From Micromonospora echinaurantiaca (GTDB lineage: Bacteria; Actinomycetota; Actinomycetes; Mycobacteriales; Micromonosporaceae): a stretch of 64,000 nt of DNA. The stretch covers positions 6,715,501 through 6,779,500 of the forward strand of contig NZ_LT607750.1 of the NCBI RefSeq assembly GCF_900090235.1, written 5' to 3'. The translations under genes and the position numbers were made by a program. The stretch's first letter is position 1; each line of letters opens with the position of its first letter. This document shows, piece by piece, positions 48,907-58,654 of this stretch. The notes under the pieces are model-generated. The model did not search any database. It saw nothing but the letters and a program-made list of their open reading frames with translations, and was not told where the DNA came from.

Positions 48907-49673
48907 CCACGCAGACGGTGCTCGCCGCGGCGGGCTCGGTTTCCAGTGGCGAGGCGGTCACCTTCTGGATCCTCGCCCCGCTGGCGCTGATCGGCGGGAT
49001 CGGGATGGTCGCCGCCCGCAACGCCGTGCACTCGGCGCTCTGGCTGGTGCTGGCCATGCTCTGCCTCGGCGTGTTCTACGTGCTCCAGGCCGGGCCGTTC
49101 ATCGGCATGGTGCAGATCATCGTCTACACCGGCGCGATCATGATGCTGTTCCTGTTCGTGCTGATGCTGGTCGGCCGGGACGCGTCGGACTCGCTGATCG
49201 AGACGCTGCGCGGGCAGCGGACCGCGGCGCTGCTGCTGGCGCTCGGCTTCGCCGGCCTGGTCGGCACCGGCCTCTACCGGGGGCTGGACGGGGTCACCGC
49301 GGTCGGCCTGGCCGAGCCGAACGCCGAGGGGAACGTGCAGGGCATCGCCCGGCTGCTGTTCACCAAGTACGTCTTCGCCTTCGAGCTCACCTCGGCCCTG
49401 CTGATCACGGCGGCGGTCGGCGCGATGGTGCTGGCCCACGTCGAGCGGCGCAAGCAGGACAGGCTCGACCAGCCGGCGACCATGCGGGCCCGCTTCCGGC
49501 CGGGCAACTACCCCGGCCCGAAGCCCGGCCCCGGCGTCTTCGCCACCTCCTCCTCGGTGGCCACCCCGGCCCGGCTGCCGGACGGCCGGCTGACCGAGCG
49601 GAGCACCCCGGAAATCCTGCCGGTGCGCGAGCTGACCGCCGAGGAGACCGCGCTGAAGGGGACGGACAAGTAA
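48903..49673 (+). CDS. nuoJ: NADH-quinone oxidoreductase subunit J
   Basis: 256 residues; five membrane helices (~18-182), including the [19 protein letters not shown] pi-bulge helix region. A hydrophilic C-terminal tail of ~70 residues rich in Arg/Pro/Thr follows. Overlaps nuoI and shares the stop/start TAATG with nuoK. Confidence 0.95.
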   Translation: MTTQTVLAAAGSVSSGEAVTFWILAPLALIGGIGMVAARNAVHSALWLVLAMLCLGVFYVLQAGPFIGMVQIIVYTGAIMMLFLFVLMLVGRDASDSLIETLRGQRTAALLLALGFAGLVGTGLYRGLDGVTAVGLAEPNAEGNVQGIARLLFTKYVFAFELTSALLITAAVGAMVLAHVERRKQDRLDQPATMRARFRPGNYPGPKPGPGVFATSSSVATPARLPDGRLTERSTPEILPVRELTAEETALKGTDK

Positions 49674-49990
49674 TGGACGAGTTCTTCTCGGTCGAGCCGA
49701 ACTACTACCTGGTCCTCGCCGCGGTGCTGTTCACCATCGGCGCGGCCGGGGTGCTGATCCGGCGCAACGCGATCGTGCTGTTCATGTGCGTCGAGTTGAT
49801 GCTCAACGCGGCCAACCTGACGCTGGTCACCTTCAGCCGGATCAATGGTGACCTCAACGGCCAGATCATGGCGTTCTTCGTGATGGTGGTGGCGGCGGCC
49901 GAGGTCGTGGTCGGGCTCGCGATCATCATGTCGATCTTCCGGACCCGGCGCTCCGCGAGCGTCGACGACGCCAACCTGCTGAAGTACTGA
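49673..49990 (+). CDS. nuoK: NADH-quinone oxidoreductase subunit K
   Basis: 105 residues with three helices. The buried Glu of [16 protein letters not shown] and the second Glu in [13 protein letters not shown], needed for proton transfer, are present. Normal family length. Confidence 0.96.
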   Translation: MDEFFSVEPNYYLVLAAVLFTIGAAGVLIRRNAIVLFMCVELMLNAANLTLVTFSRINGDLNGQIMAFFVMVVAAAEVVVGLAIIMSIFRTRRSASVDDANLLKY

Positions 49991-50000
49991 GGGGCCTGCG

Positions 50001-51959
50001 GTGGTGGAGATTCTTGCGAACGCCCCGGCCGAGCCGGCCGGCGCCGTCACCTATGCGGCGGCGGACGGGCTGCTGGGCAGCGTCTGGCTGCTGGTGGCCA
50101 TCCCGCTGGTCAGCGCGGCGGTCCTGCTGCTGCTCGGCCGGCGGGCCGACCGCTGGGGGCACTGGCTCGGTGTGGCGGCCATCGGCGCCGCCTTCCTGCT
50201 CGGCCTGACCTACTTCTTCCAGCTGCGCGGCCTGGAGAACAAGTCGGTCGAGCTGAGCCTCTGGGACTTCATCACGGTCGGCAACCTGCGGGTGGACTTC
50301 GGTCTGCTCTTCGACCCGCTGGCCGCGGTCTTCGTCCTGCTGATCACCGGGGTGGGTTTCCTGATCCACCTCTACGCGGTCGAGTACATGGCCCACGACG
50401 CGGGCCGGCGGCGCTTCTTCGGGTACTTCAACCTGTTCGTCGCCGCCATGCTGCTGCTGGTGCTCGGCAACAACTACGTGATGCTCTACTTCGGCTGGGA
50501 GGGCGTCGGTCTGGCGTCGTACCTGCTGATCTCCTTCTGGTACGAGCGGCCGAGCGCGGCCACCGCCGGCAAGAAGGCGTTCCTGATGAACCGGGTCGGC
50601 GACGCCGGCCTGGCGATCGGCATCTTCATCATGTTCGCCACCCTCGGCACCACCCAGTACGACGAGGTGTTCACCGGGGTCGGCTCGCTGACCGCGACCA
50701 CCGTGCTGGTGCTCGGCCTGCTGCTGCTGCTCGGCGCGACCGGCAAGTCCGGCCAGTTCCCGCTCCAGGCGTGGCTGCCGGACGCGATGGAGGGCCCGAC
50801 CCCGGTGTCGGCGCTCATCCACGCCGCCACCATGGTCACCGCCGGCGTCTACCTGATCGCCCGGTCCAACCCGATCTTCTCGGCCAACTCGACGCTCCAG
50901 CTGGTGGTGGTCAGCGTCGGTGCGCTGACCCTGCTGATCGGCTGCGTCATCGGCGCGGCCAAGGACGACATCAAGCGGGTGCTGGCCTGGTCGACGGTGA
51001 GCCAGATCGGCTACATGTTCCTCGGCGTCGGGCTCGGTGGCGCGGCGTACGCGCTGGCCATCGTGCACCTGCTGGCGCACGGCTTCTTCAAGGCCAACAT
51101 GTTCCTCGGCGCCGGCTCGGTCATGCACGGGATGAACGACCAGGTCGACATCCGCCGCTTCGGCGGGCTGTCGAAGTACATGAAGGTCACCTGGATCACC
51201 TTCATGATGGGCTGGCTCGCCATCATCGGCATGTTCCCGTTCTCCGGCTTCTTCTCCAAGGAGCCGATCATCGTGGCCGCGTTCGAGCGGGAGGACTGGA
51301 CGGCCTGGCTCTTCGGCATGGCCGCGCTGCTCGGCGCCGGGCTGACCGCGTTCTACATGACCCGGCTCTTCGTGCTCACCTTCCACGGCCCGAAGCGCTG
51401 GACCGAGGACATCGAGCACCCGCACGAGTCGCCGAAGCTGATGACCATCCCGCTGATCCTGCTCGCCGCGGGCTCGGTCGGGGCCGGCTTCCTGCTCGCC
51501 ACCTCGGTGCCGGACTGGCTGGCGGCCACCGCCGGCCTCGGCGGCCAGGAGGAGGGCCACCACGCGGTGCTCTCGCACACCGTGATCACCGTGCTCTCGC
51601 TGCTGGTCACCGTGCTCGGCGCCGGGCTCGCCTGGTTCCTGTTCCGGGCCGGCACGGCCACCGAGCCGCAGCCGGCCGGGGTGCTGGTCACCGCCGCCCG
51701 GCGCAACCTCTACACCGACGCCTTCAACGAGGCGGTCTTCGAGAAGCCGGGCATCTTCCTCACCCGGGCGCTGGTCTACCTCGACAACCGGGGCGTGGAC
51801 GGGCTGGTCAACGGCCTCGCCGCGGCGGTCGGCGGCGGCTCCGGTCGGCTCCGGCGGCTGCAGACCGGCTTCGTCCGGTCGTACGCCACCTCGATCCTGA
51901 CCGGCGCGCTGCTGGTGCTGGCGGCGTTCCTGGCCGTCGAGGCGGGGTGGCTGGCGTGA
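50001..51959 (+). CDS. nuoL: NADH-quinone oxidoreductase subunit L
   Basis: 652 residues; distal antiporter-like proton pump subunit with ~16 helices and the amphipathic lateral helix near the C-terminus. Conserved FGWEGVGLASYLLISFW, LMNRVGDAGLAIGIF, the pump Lys in GATGKSGQFPLQAWLPDAMEGPTPVSALIHAATMVTAG and AHGFFKANMFLGAGSVMH. Start GTG 50001; the stop TGA overlaps the GTG of the mini-ORF. Confidence 0.96.
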   Translation: MVEILANAPAEPAGAVTYAAADGLLGSVWLLVAIPLVSAAVLLLLGRRADRWGHWLGVAAIGAAFLLGLTYFFQLRGLENKSVELSLWDFITVGNLRVDFGLLFDPLAAVFVLLITGVGFLIHLYAVEYMAHDAGRRRFFGYFNLFVAAMLLLVLGNNYVMLYFGWEGVGLASYLLISFWYERPSAATAGKKAFLMNRVGDAGLAIGIFIMFATLGTTQYDEVFTGVGSLTATTVLVLGLLLLLGATGKSGQFPLQAWLPDAMEGPTPVSALIHAATMVTAGVYLIARSNPIFSANSTLQLVVVSVGALTLLIGCVIGAAKDDIKRVLAWSTVSQIGYMFLGVGLGGAAYALAIVHLLAHGFFKANMFLGAGSVMHGMNDQVDIRRFGGLSKYMKVTWITFMMGWLAIIGMFPFSGFFSKEPIIVAAFEREDWTAWLFGMAALLGAGLTAFYMTRLFVLTFHGPKRWTEDIEHPHESPKLMTIPLILLAAGSVGAGFLLATSVPDWLAATAGLGGQEEGHHAVLSHTVITVLSLLVTVLGAGLAWFLFRAGTATEPQPAGVLVTAARRNLYTDAFNEAVFEKPGIFLTRALVYLDNRGVDGLVNGLAAAVGGGSGRLRRLQTGFVRSYATSILTGALLVLAAFLAVEAGWLA

Positions 51960-52024
51960 TCGACCTCTTCCAGGCGGCCGTCACCGGCGGACCGCGCAGT
52001 GACGACGGAGGTAAGGCCGCATAA
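51956..52024 (+). CDS. 22-residue mini-ORF bridging nuoL and nuoM
   Basis: GTG 51956 overlaps the nuoL stop (GTGA), and the TAA at 52022-52024 shares its last A with the nuoM ATG (TAATG). The peptide starts MIDLFQAAVTGG and ends DDGGKAA. A GGAGG (52008-52012) inside it is well placed for nuoM. It may be a true coupling peptide that carries ribosomes from nuoL to nuoM, or merely a spacer that happens to be open. No similar mini-ORF occurs at other nuo junctions here. Confidence 0.45.
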   Translation: MIDLFQAAVTGGPRSDDGGKAA

Positions 52025-53556
52025 TGTCCGACTTCCCGTTCCTCTCGGTGCTCACCGTGGCGCCGCTGGTCGGCGCCCTGGTGGTGGCCCTGCTGCCGCG
52101 GTCGCGGCCGGAACTGGCCAAGCAGGTCGCGCTCGGCTGGTCGGTGCTGGTGCTGGCGCTGTCGGTGGTCATGTGGGTGGCCTTCAAGGTCGGCGGTGAG
52201 CGGTTCCAGTTCCGCGAGTCCTACCCGTGGATCCCGAACTGGGGCGTCAACTTCACCTTCGCCGCCGACGGCATCGCGCTGGTGATGCTGATGCTGATCG
52301 CGGTGCTGGTGCCGCTGGTGATCCTGGCCTCCTGGCACGACGCCGAGTCGTCCAAGCGGTCGGTGCCGGTCTACTTCGCGCTGCTGCTCGTCCTCGAGTG
52401 CACGATGATCGGCGTCTTCGCCGCCGCCGACGTCTTCCTGTTCTACGTGTTCTTCGAGGTCATGCTGGTGCCGATGTACTTCCTGATCGGCAGCTACGGC
52501 GGCCACCAGCGGCAGTACGCGGCGGTGAAGTTCTTCCTCTACTCGCTGGTCGGCGGTCTGTTCATGCTCGCCGCGGTGATCGGCCTCTGGGTGGTCGGCG
52601 GGAAGACCTTCGACTGGCAGGCGCTGTCCCAGGTGGACATCTCCACCGGCACCGAGCGCTGGCTGTTCCTCGGCTTCTTCCTCGCGTTCGCGATCAAGGC
52701 GCCGTTCTTCCCGTTCCACACCTGGCTGCCGGACGCCGGTGGGGCGGCGCCCGCGGGCGCGGCCGCGCTGCTGGTCGGCGTGCTGGACAAGGTCGGCACG
52801 TTCGGCATCCTGCGCTACTGCCTGCCGCTCTTCCCGGACGCCGCCAAGTGGTTCGCCCCGTGGGCGCTGGCGCTCGGCCTGATCGGCATCATCTACGCCG
52901 CGCTGCTGGCGGTCGGCCAGAACGACCTGAAGCGGCTGGTGTCGTACACGTCGATCGCGCACTTCGGCTTCATCGGGGTGGGCATCTTCGCCTTCACCAC
53001 CCAGGCCGGCACCGGCGCGGTGCTCTACATGGTCAACCATGGCCTCGCCACCGGCCTGCTCTTCCTGGTGGTGGGCATGTTCGTGGCCCGGCGGGGCTCG
53101 GCGCTGGTGAGCGACTTCGGCGGCGCCGGCAAGCTGGTGCCGCTGCTGGCCGGGGTGCTCTTCTTCGCCGGTCTCGCCTCGCTGGCGCTGCCCGGCACCG
53201 CGCCGTTCGTCTCCGAGTTCCTGGTGCTGATCGGCACCTTCACGGTGAACAAGCCGGTGGCGGTCATCGCCACGCTCGGCATCATCCTGGCCGCGGCGTA
53301 CGTGCTCTGGATGGTGCAGCGCACCACGCAGGGCACGCTCAACCCGGCGCTGACCGAGGTCGACGGCATGCGGCGTGACCTCAACCTGCGCGAGAAGGTC
53401 GTGGTCGCACCCCTGATCGCGCTGATCGTGCTGCTCGGCTTCTACCCGAAGCCGGTCACCGACGTGATCAATCCCGCCATCCAGGCGACCATGCAGGACG
53501 TCGGCAGCACCGACCCGGCGCCCTCGGTCGGCACCGTGCAGGAGGCCGCGAAGTGA
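52024..53556 (+). CDS. nuoM: NADH-quinone oxidoreductase subunit M
   Basis: 510 residues; antiporter-like proton pump subunit with 14 helices. Conserved Glu in FYVFFEVMLVPMYFLIG and Lys in FAIKAPFFPFHTWLPDAGGAAPAGAAALLVGVLDKVGTFG. The usual HxEAP region reads DAGGAAPA, a conservative variant. ATG 52024 overlaps the mini-ORF stop; its stop overlaps nuoN (GTGA). Confidence 0.96.
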   Translation: MSDFPFLSVLTVAPLVGALVVALLPRSRPELAKQVALGWSVLVLALSVVMWVAFKVGGERFQFRESYPWIPNWGVNFTFAADGIALVMLMLIAVLVPLVILASWHDAESSKRSVPVYFALLLVLECTMIGVFAAADVFLFYVFFEVMLVPMYFLIGSYGGHQRQYAAVKFFLYSLVGGLFMLAAVIGLWVVGGKTFDWQALSQVDISTGTERWLFLGFFLAFAIKAPFFPFHTWLPDAGGAAPAGAAALLVGVLDKVGTFGILRYCLPLFPDAAKWFAPWALALGLIGIIYAALLAVGQNDLKRLVSYTSIAHFGFIGVGIFAFTTQAGTGAVLYMVNHGLATGLLFLVVGMFVARRGSALVSDFGGAGKLVPLLAGVLFFAGLASLALPGTAPFVSEFLVLIGTFTVNKPVAVIATLGIILAAAYVLWMVQRTTQGTLNPALTEVDGMRRDLNLREKVVVAPLIALIVLLGFYPKPVTDVINPAIQATMQDVGSTDPAPSVGTVQEAAK

Positions 53557-55106
53557 ACGAACTGAAATTGCCCTCGATCGACTACCCGGCGCTCGCGCCG
53601 AGCCTGATCATGCTGGGCGCCGCGTTGCTCGGCGTGCTGGTCGAGGCGTTCGTGCCCCGGCGGCTGCGGCACCTGGTGCAGCTGTCGCTGGCGCTGCTGG
53701 CGGTGCTCGGCGCGCTCACCATGGTGGTGCTGAACGCCGACGACCGGCTGATCACCATCGGCGGGGCGATCGCGGTGGACGGGCCGACGCTCTTCCTCCA
53801 GGGCGCGATCCTGGTGCTCGCCGCGATGGCGCTGCTGCTCATCGGTGAGCGCTCGGTGGAGCGGGGCGGGGCGTTCGTCGCCCAGGCCGCGTTCCCCGCC
53901 GAGTCCGCCGACGACCGGCGGCAGGCCGAGGGCGTGAGCGGGGCCACCGAGGTGTACCCGCTGACCACCTTCGCGATCGGCGGCATGCTGATCTTCGTGG
54001 CGGCGAACGACCTGCTGACCATGTTCATCGCGCTCGAGGTCTTCTCGCTGCCGCTCTACCTGCTCTGCGCGCTGGCCCGCCGCCGGCGGCTGCTGAGCCA
54101 GGAGGCCGCGCTGAAGTACTTCATGCTCGGCGCGTACGCCTCGGCCTTCTTCCTGTTCGGGGTGGCCCTGGTCTACGGCTTCACCGCGGGCACCCCGAAC
54201 GGCGCGGCCGGGGTCGACTTCGCCACCATCAACGCCGCCGTGGCCGAGTCCACTGCCAGCCCGCTGCTGCTCTTCGCCGGCATGGCGCTGCTCAGCATCG
54301 GTCTGCTGTTCAAGGCGGCGGCCGCCCCGTTCCACGTCTGGACGCCGGACGTCTACCAGGGCGCGCCGACCCCGATCACCGGCTTCATGGCCGCCTGCAC
54401 CAAGGTCGCCGCGTTCGGCGCCCTGCTGCGGGTGTTCCACGTCGCCTTCGACGGGGCCCGGTGGGACTTCACCCCGGTGCTCGGCGCGGTCGCGGTGCTG
54501 ACCATGCTGGTCGGCGCGGTGCTCGCGGTCACCCAGACCGACATCAAGCGGCTGCTCGCCTACTCGTCGATCGCGAACGCCGGGTACCTGCTGGTCGGCG
54601 TCCTGGCGCCGAACCGGGAGGGGCTCTCCGGGACCATGTTCTACCTGGTCGCGTACGGCTTCTCGGTGCTCGCCGCGTTCGCCGTGGTGACCCTGGTGCG
54701 GGACGCCGACGGGGAGGCCACCCACCTGTCCCGCTGGGCCGGGCTGGGCAAGCGTTCGCCGTTCTACGCCGGGGTGTTCACCTTCATCCTGCTGGCCTTC
54801 GCGGGCATCCCGCTGACCAGCGGCTTCACCAGCAAGTTCGCGGTGTTCGCCCCGGCGCTCGACGGTGGGCAGGCGTGGCTGGTGATCGCCGGCGTGCTGA
54901 CCAGCATGGTGCTGGCCTTCCCGTACCTGCGGGTCGTGGTGATGATGTGGCTCTCCGAGCCGGGCGAGTCCACCCCGACGGTCACCGTGCCGGGCGGCCT
55001 CACCTCGGCCGCGCTCATGATCGGCGTGGTCGCCACCCTGGTGCTCGGGGTCGCCCCGGCGCCGCTGCTCGACCTCGCCACGGGAGCCGCCGAATTCGTG
55101 CGGTGA
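53553..55106 (+). CDS. nuoN: NADH-quinone oxidoreductase subunit N
   Basis: 517 residues; third antiporter-like subunit, ~14 helices, with MFIALEVFSLPLYLLCALARRR, the pump-lysine region LLFKAAAAPFHVWTPDVYQGAPTPITGFMAACTKVAAFG and KRLLAYSSIANAGYLLVGVLA. Last gene of the complex I operon. The hydrophilic insertion at ~105-130 (PAESADDRRQAEG) is typical of actinobacteria. Confidence 0.96.
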   Translation: MNELKLPSIDYPALAPSLIMLGAALLGVLVEAFVPRRLRHLVQLSLALLAVLGALTMVVLNADDRLITIGGAIAVDGPTLFLQGAILVLAAMALLLIGERSVERGGAFVAQAAFPAESADDRRQAEGVSGATEVYPLTTFAIGGMLIFVAANDLLTMFIALEVFSLPLYLLCALARRRRLLSQEAALKYFMLGAYASAFFLFGVALVYGFTAGTPNGAAGVDFATINAAVAESTASPLLLFAGMALLSIGLLFKAAAAPFHVWTPDVYQGAPTPITGFMAACTKVAAFGALLRVFHVAFDGARWDFTPVLGAVAVLTMLVGAVLAVTQTDIKRLLAYSSIANAGYLLVGVLAPNREGLSGTMFYLVAYGFSVLAAFAVVTLVRDADGEATHLSRWAGLGKRSPFYAGVFTFILLAFAGIPLTSGFTSKFAVFAPALDGGQAWLVIAGVLTSMVLAFPYLRVVVMMWLSEPGESTPTVTVPGGLTSAALMIGVVATLVLGVAPAPLLDLATGAAEFVR

Positions 55107-55197
55107 CCCGTCGTCCGGGCCCACGGGGGCCGGTCCGCCACGGCGGGCCGGCCCCCGGTGCGTATCCCCAGTCCGGAGCAGGTCGAGGGGGTGTGGC

Positions 55198-56283
55198 ATG
55201 GTGGATAGCGTGGTGATTCCGGCTGGCGAGCGTTCAGGTGCCACCGGCTCCGGCGGCCGCCGGAGCCGGGTGAGCACGAGTCAGTTCGGCGCGCTCGGCC
55301 TCTATCTCGCCGATCCCCGCGTCGAGGCGTCCGTGCTGGGCCTGCTGGAGGCCGTCGAGGTCGAACTGCGGGCCAGTGTGGCCAGCGCCGACCCGTTCGT
55401 GACCGAGGCCGCCCGGCACTTGGTGGAGGCCGGCGGCAAGCGGTTCCGGCCGCTGCTGGTGGCGCTCGGCGCCCAGTTCGGCGACCCGACCGGCGCGCAG
55501 GTCGTACCGGCCGCGGTCGTGATGGAGCTCACCCACCTGGCGACGCTCTACCACGACGACGTGATGGACGAGGCCGCCGTGCGTCGGGGCGCGCCCAGCG
55601 CCAACTCGCGGTGGACCAACTCGGTCGCCATCCTGGTCGGCGACTACCTCTTCGCCCGGGCCGCGGACATCGCGGCCGACCTGGGCGCCGAGGCGGTACG
55701 CCTGCAGGCGCGCACCTTCGCGCGGCTGGTGCACGGCCAGATCGCCGAGACGGTCGGTCCGCGCCCCGGCGACGACCCGGTGGCGCACTACCTCGACGTG
55801 ATCGCCGGCAAGACCGGCTCGCTGATCGCCACCTCGGCCCGCTTCGGCGGGATGTTCGGCGGCGCCGCGCCGGAGCACATCGAGGCGCTGGCCGGCTACG
55901 GCGAGACCATCGGCGTCGCCTTCCAGCTCTCCGACGACCTGCTCGACATCGCCTCCGAGTCGGTGCAGTCGGGCAAGACCCCCGGCACCGACCTGCGCGA
56001 GGGCGTACCGACCCTGCCGGTGCTCTACGCGCTGGCCTCCGACGACGCCGACGCCGCCTCGGTGCGGCTGCGGGAGATCCTGGCCACCGGCCCGGTGACC
56101 GACGACGACCTGCACGCGGAGGCGCTCGGCCTGCTCCGGGAGAGCCCGGCGCTCAAGCGCGCCCGGGAGACCGTCCGCAGCTACGCCGAGGACGCCCGCG
56201 ACCAGCTCGCCCCGCTGCCAGAAAACCCGGCCCGGCGCGCCCTCGAATCCCTCTGCGACTACATCGCCGACCGCACCAGCTGA
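55198..56283 (+). CDS. Polyprenyl diphosphate synthase
   Basis: 361 residues; trans-prenyl elongating enzyme. It has both Asp-rich motifs, LYHDDVMD (first DDxxD) and FQLSDDLLD (second), the GGKRFRPLL block and AGKTGSLIATSA. The position of small versus bulky residues before the first motif suggests a long-chain product, fitting the menaquinone side chain, as does its location 91 bases after nuoN. The extra ~30 N-terminal residues are low-complexity; GTG 55201 and GTG 55210 are possible alternative starts. Confidence 0.9.
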   Translation: MVDSVVIPAGERSGATGSGGRRSRVSTSQFGALGLYLADPRVEASVLGLLEAVEVELRASVASADPFVTEAARHLVEAGGKRFRPLLVALGAQFGDPTGAQVVPAAVVMELTHLATLYHDDVMDEAAVRRGAPSANSRWTNSVAILVGDYLFARAADIAADLGAEAVRLQARTFARLVHGQIAETVGPRPGDDPVAHYLDVIAGKTGSLIATSARFGGMFGGAAPEHIEALAGYGETIGVAFQLSDDLLDIASESVQSGKTPGTDLREGVPTLPVLYALASDDADAASVRLREILATGPVTDDDLHAEALGLLRESPALKRARETVRSYAEDARDQLAPLPENPARRALESLCDYIADRTS

Positions 56284-56323
56284 CCCCGGCCCCCTCCCGC
56301 ACCACCCGGCCGCCCCGGTCGTC

Positions 56324-56384
56324 GTTGATCATGAAGTTGTTGTCACCCGCATCGGCGTGTCGCCGCAACAACTTCATGATCAAC
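56324..56384. repeat. Dispersed hairpin repeat, copy 2
   Basis: GTTGATCATGAAGTTGTTG (56324-56342) and CAACAACTTCATGATCAAC (56366-56384) are perfect 19-bp arms around a 23-base loop. It lies between convergent genes and may terminate both. The arm resembles copy 1 after paaE (GATCwTGmAGTTGT). Confidence 0.85.
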
Positions 56385-56396
56385 CCGCCGGTACCG

Positions 56397-57569
56397 TTAG
56401 CGGGGGAGGAGGCGGGTGGCCGTGAGCATGAGGAGGGCGGCCAGGAGCATGGCGGTGGCGGCGGCGGCCCACATGGCGGGATAGCCGGTCTGGGCGGCGA
56501 CCGTGCCGAGGACGAGCGGGCCGAGGCAGCCGCCGGCGTACACCCCGGTCTGGGTGATCGAGGTGGCCGCGGCCGGCGCCTGCGGATGCAGCCGGACCAC
56601 CGCGAAGTTCATCAGCCCCGGCCAGGCCCAGCCCAGTCCGAAGCCGAGCACCACGCCGACCACCAGCGGCCCGGTGCCGGCCACCGCGAGCAGACCGAGC
56701 CCACCGGCACCGACCACCAGCATGCCGGCGATGACGGCCACGTGACCGCCGGAGCGGCGGTCGGCGAGCCAGCCGGCGCCGACCCGGGCGGCGACGCAGA
56801 CCGCGCTGCCGAGGGTCAGGGTCAGGCCGGCCGGTCCGGGCGCCAGCCCCCGGTCGACCGAGGAGTCGACCAGGAAGGTGCCGAGCGCGTTCGCGGCCGC
56901 CGCGGCGAGCGTCGCGGCCACCCCGACGAGCACCAGGGCGCCGGTGGCCCGGCTGGCGCGGCTGCCGGCGTCCCGCCGTGCCGGGCGGGGCTCCCGCACG
57001 GGTACCGCCGCCCAGGCGGCCAGCGCGGCTGCGGCGGCCGCCACGAACGCCCAGCGCCACCCGGCGGTCAGCGCCACGGTCGGCACCGCCACGCCGGCCA
57101 GCAGCGTGGAGACCGGGATGGCCGCCTGCTTCACCCCGAACGACAGGCCCTGGCGCCGCGGCGGCACGTGTCGGGCCAGCGCGGCGTTGCTGCCCATCTG
57201 GCCGAGGGCGTTCGCGGTGCCGCTGAGCGCGAGCAGCCCGAGCAGCACCGGAAAGGAGCGGGCCAGCGCCGCCATGGCGAGCAGGCTGCCAGCCGAGATC
57301 AGGATGGCGGCCCGGGCGACCAGGGCCGGCCCGTACCGCTCGGCGAGCGCGCCGGAGGGCACCGAGGCCAGCGCGCCCACCCCGAAGTAGACCGACACCG
57401 CCAGGCCCAGCCCGGCCGGGGAGAAACCCAGATCCTCGCCCACCTGCACGGCGAGCCCGCCGACCAGGAAGACCGGCAGGACGGAGGCGATGGTGACGGC
57501 GACGGCGCCGGCGGCGGCCCGGACGGGCCGGGCCGGCGCGGGAGCCGGGTGCAGCGCGGTGTCGGCCAT
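56397..57569 (-). CDS. MFS transporter (CynX/NimT-like)
   Basis: 390 residues with twelve helices and the MFS loop motif GALAERYGPALVARAA after helix 2. Also present are NALGQMGSNAALARHVPPRRQGLSFGVKQAAIPVST and TQTGVYAGGCLGPLVLG, resembling the CynX/NimT-type permeases. Arg-rich central loop (~195-210). It is divergent from an IclR-type regulator gene 154 bases away, which probably controls it. The solute is unknown; IclR partners often regulate aromatic or sugar-acid uptake. Confidence 0.86.
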   Translation of the reverse strand: MADTALHPAPAPARPVRAAAGAVAVTIASVLPVFLVGGLAVQVGEDLGFSPAGLGLAVSVYFGVGALASVPSGALAERYGPALVARAAILISAGSLLAMAALARSFPVLLGLLALSGTANALGQMGSNAALARHVPPRRQGLSFGVKQAAIPVSTLLAGVAVPTVALTAGWRWAFVAAAAAALAAWAAVPVREPRPARRDAGSRASRATGALVLVGVAATLAAAAANALGTFLVDSSVDRGLAPGPAGLTLTLGSAVCVAARVGAGWLADRRSGGHVAVIAGMLVVGAGGLGLLAVAGTGPLVVGVVLGFGLGWAWPGLMNFAVVRLHPQAPAAATSITQTGVYAGGCLGPLVLGTVAAQTGYPAMWAAAATAMLLAALLMLTATRLLPR

Positions 57570-57723
57570 GATGCGGCAAACCTACGCGAGTCCAGCTCAC
57601 GGCACGCATCGTGTCGGCTGAAGCACAACTCGTCTATGACGATCTGGCATCCTCCACCCGAACAGGCATTTCGCGCCCGGCCGGTATTTCATATGGTGTA
57701 AGTCCCCGGCGGCGGAGGTGGTT

Positions 57724-58506
57724 GTGCGCGACCCCCTGGCGGAGCCTTCGGATCTGATCCGGAGCGTGTCCCGCGCGCTACGAGTGCTCGAGTCGGTCGG
57801 CCGTGCCCCCAAAGGGCTGACCGTGAAGCAGATCGCCCGGCGCTGCGAGCTGACCGTGGCGACGACCTATCACCTGGTCCGCACGCTGGCCTACGAGGGC
57901 TACGTGATCCGCCGCGAGGACGGCACGTACATCGTGGGCCTGGAGGTCGCGGACCGCTACCGCGAGCTGGTGACCGCGTTCCGCGGGCCGCCGGCGGTCG
58001 GCGAGAGCCTGCGCCGGGTCGCCGCGGACACCGGCTACAGCCACTACCTGGGCCGGTTCGTGGGTGGCCAGGTGGCGATCACCGCGGTGGCCGAGGGGCC
58101 GCGTACGCCGTACCTGGAGGACCTGGTCCCCGGCTTCGACGAGGGCGCGCACGCCACCGCGCTGGGCAAGGCGCTGCTCGGCACGCTCACCGCCGAGCAG
58201 CGCTTCCGCTACCTGCGCGAGTACGGTATGCGGCCGTTCACCAGCGCCACGCTGACCAACGTGGAGGCGTTCGAGGCCGACCTGGCCGCCGGTGACCGGC
58301 GCGGCATGCAGCTGGAGCTGGGGCAGTTCCGGCAGGGCGTGGCCTGCGCGGCGGTGCTGGTCGCCCCGGACAAGGACATGGAGCGTCGGGTGGTGCTGGC
58401 CTGCGCGCTGCCGGCCAGCGAGATGATGACCTCAGCCCGGGTGGTACGCGCCAAGCTGCTCACCGCCGCCCGGGCGATCGCCGACGGCATCGCCGCCGAG
58501 AGCTGA
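57724..58506 (+). CDS. IclR-family transcriptional regulator
   Basis: 260 residues. N-terminal winged helix (SVSRALRVLESVGRAPKGLTVKQIARRCELTVATTYHLVRTLAYEGYV) and a GAF-like IclR effector domain (~85-255) with the conserved LGKALLG and PVFD/AVLVAP-like blocks. GTG 57724 is preferred because GGAGG (57714-57718) lies 5 bases upstream; GTG 57718 would overlap that site. Likely local regulator of the divergent MFS gene. Confidence 0.9.
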   Translation: MRDPLAEPSDLIRSVSRALRVLESVGRAPKGLTVKQIARRCELTVATTYHLVRTLAYEGYVIRREDGTYIVGLEVADRYRELVTAFRGPPAVGESLRRVAADTGYSHYLGRFVGGQVAITAVAEGPRTPYLEDLVPGFDEGAHATALGKALLGTLTAEQRFRYLREYGMRPFTSATLTNVEAFEADLAAGDRRGMQLELGQFRQGVACAAVLVAPDKDMERRVVLACALPASEMMTSARVVRAKLLTAARAIADGIAAES

Positions 58507-58587
58507 GCCGGGGGCGGTGGCCGGCGGCGGGCCGGGACAGCGGGGCCGGTCAGCCCGCCGGGCACCGCGAAGAGCGCGACGACGGCA

Positions 58588-58620
58588 CGGGGCCCTCTCC
58601 CCGGTTGGGAGAGGGCCCCG
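58588..58620. terminator. Bidirectional terminator between IclR and PhoX genes
   Basis: CGGGGCCCTCTCCC pairs with GGGAGAGGGCCCCG (14 bp, 5-base loop) between convergent genes. Confidence 0.85.
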
Positions 58621-58654
58621 CCGGCGGTCCGGCGCCGGGACCGCCCGAGTGACG

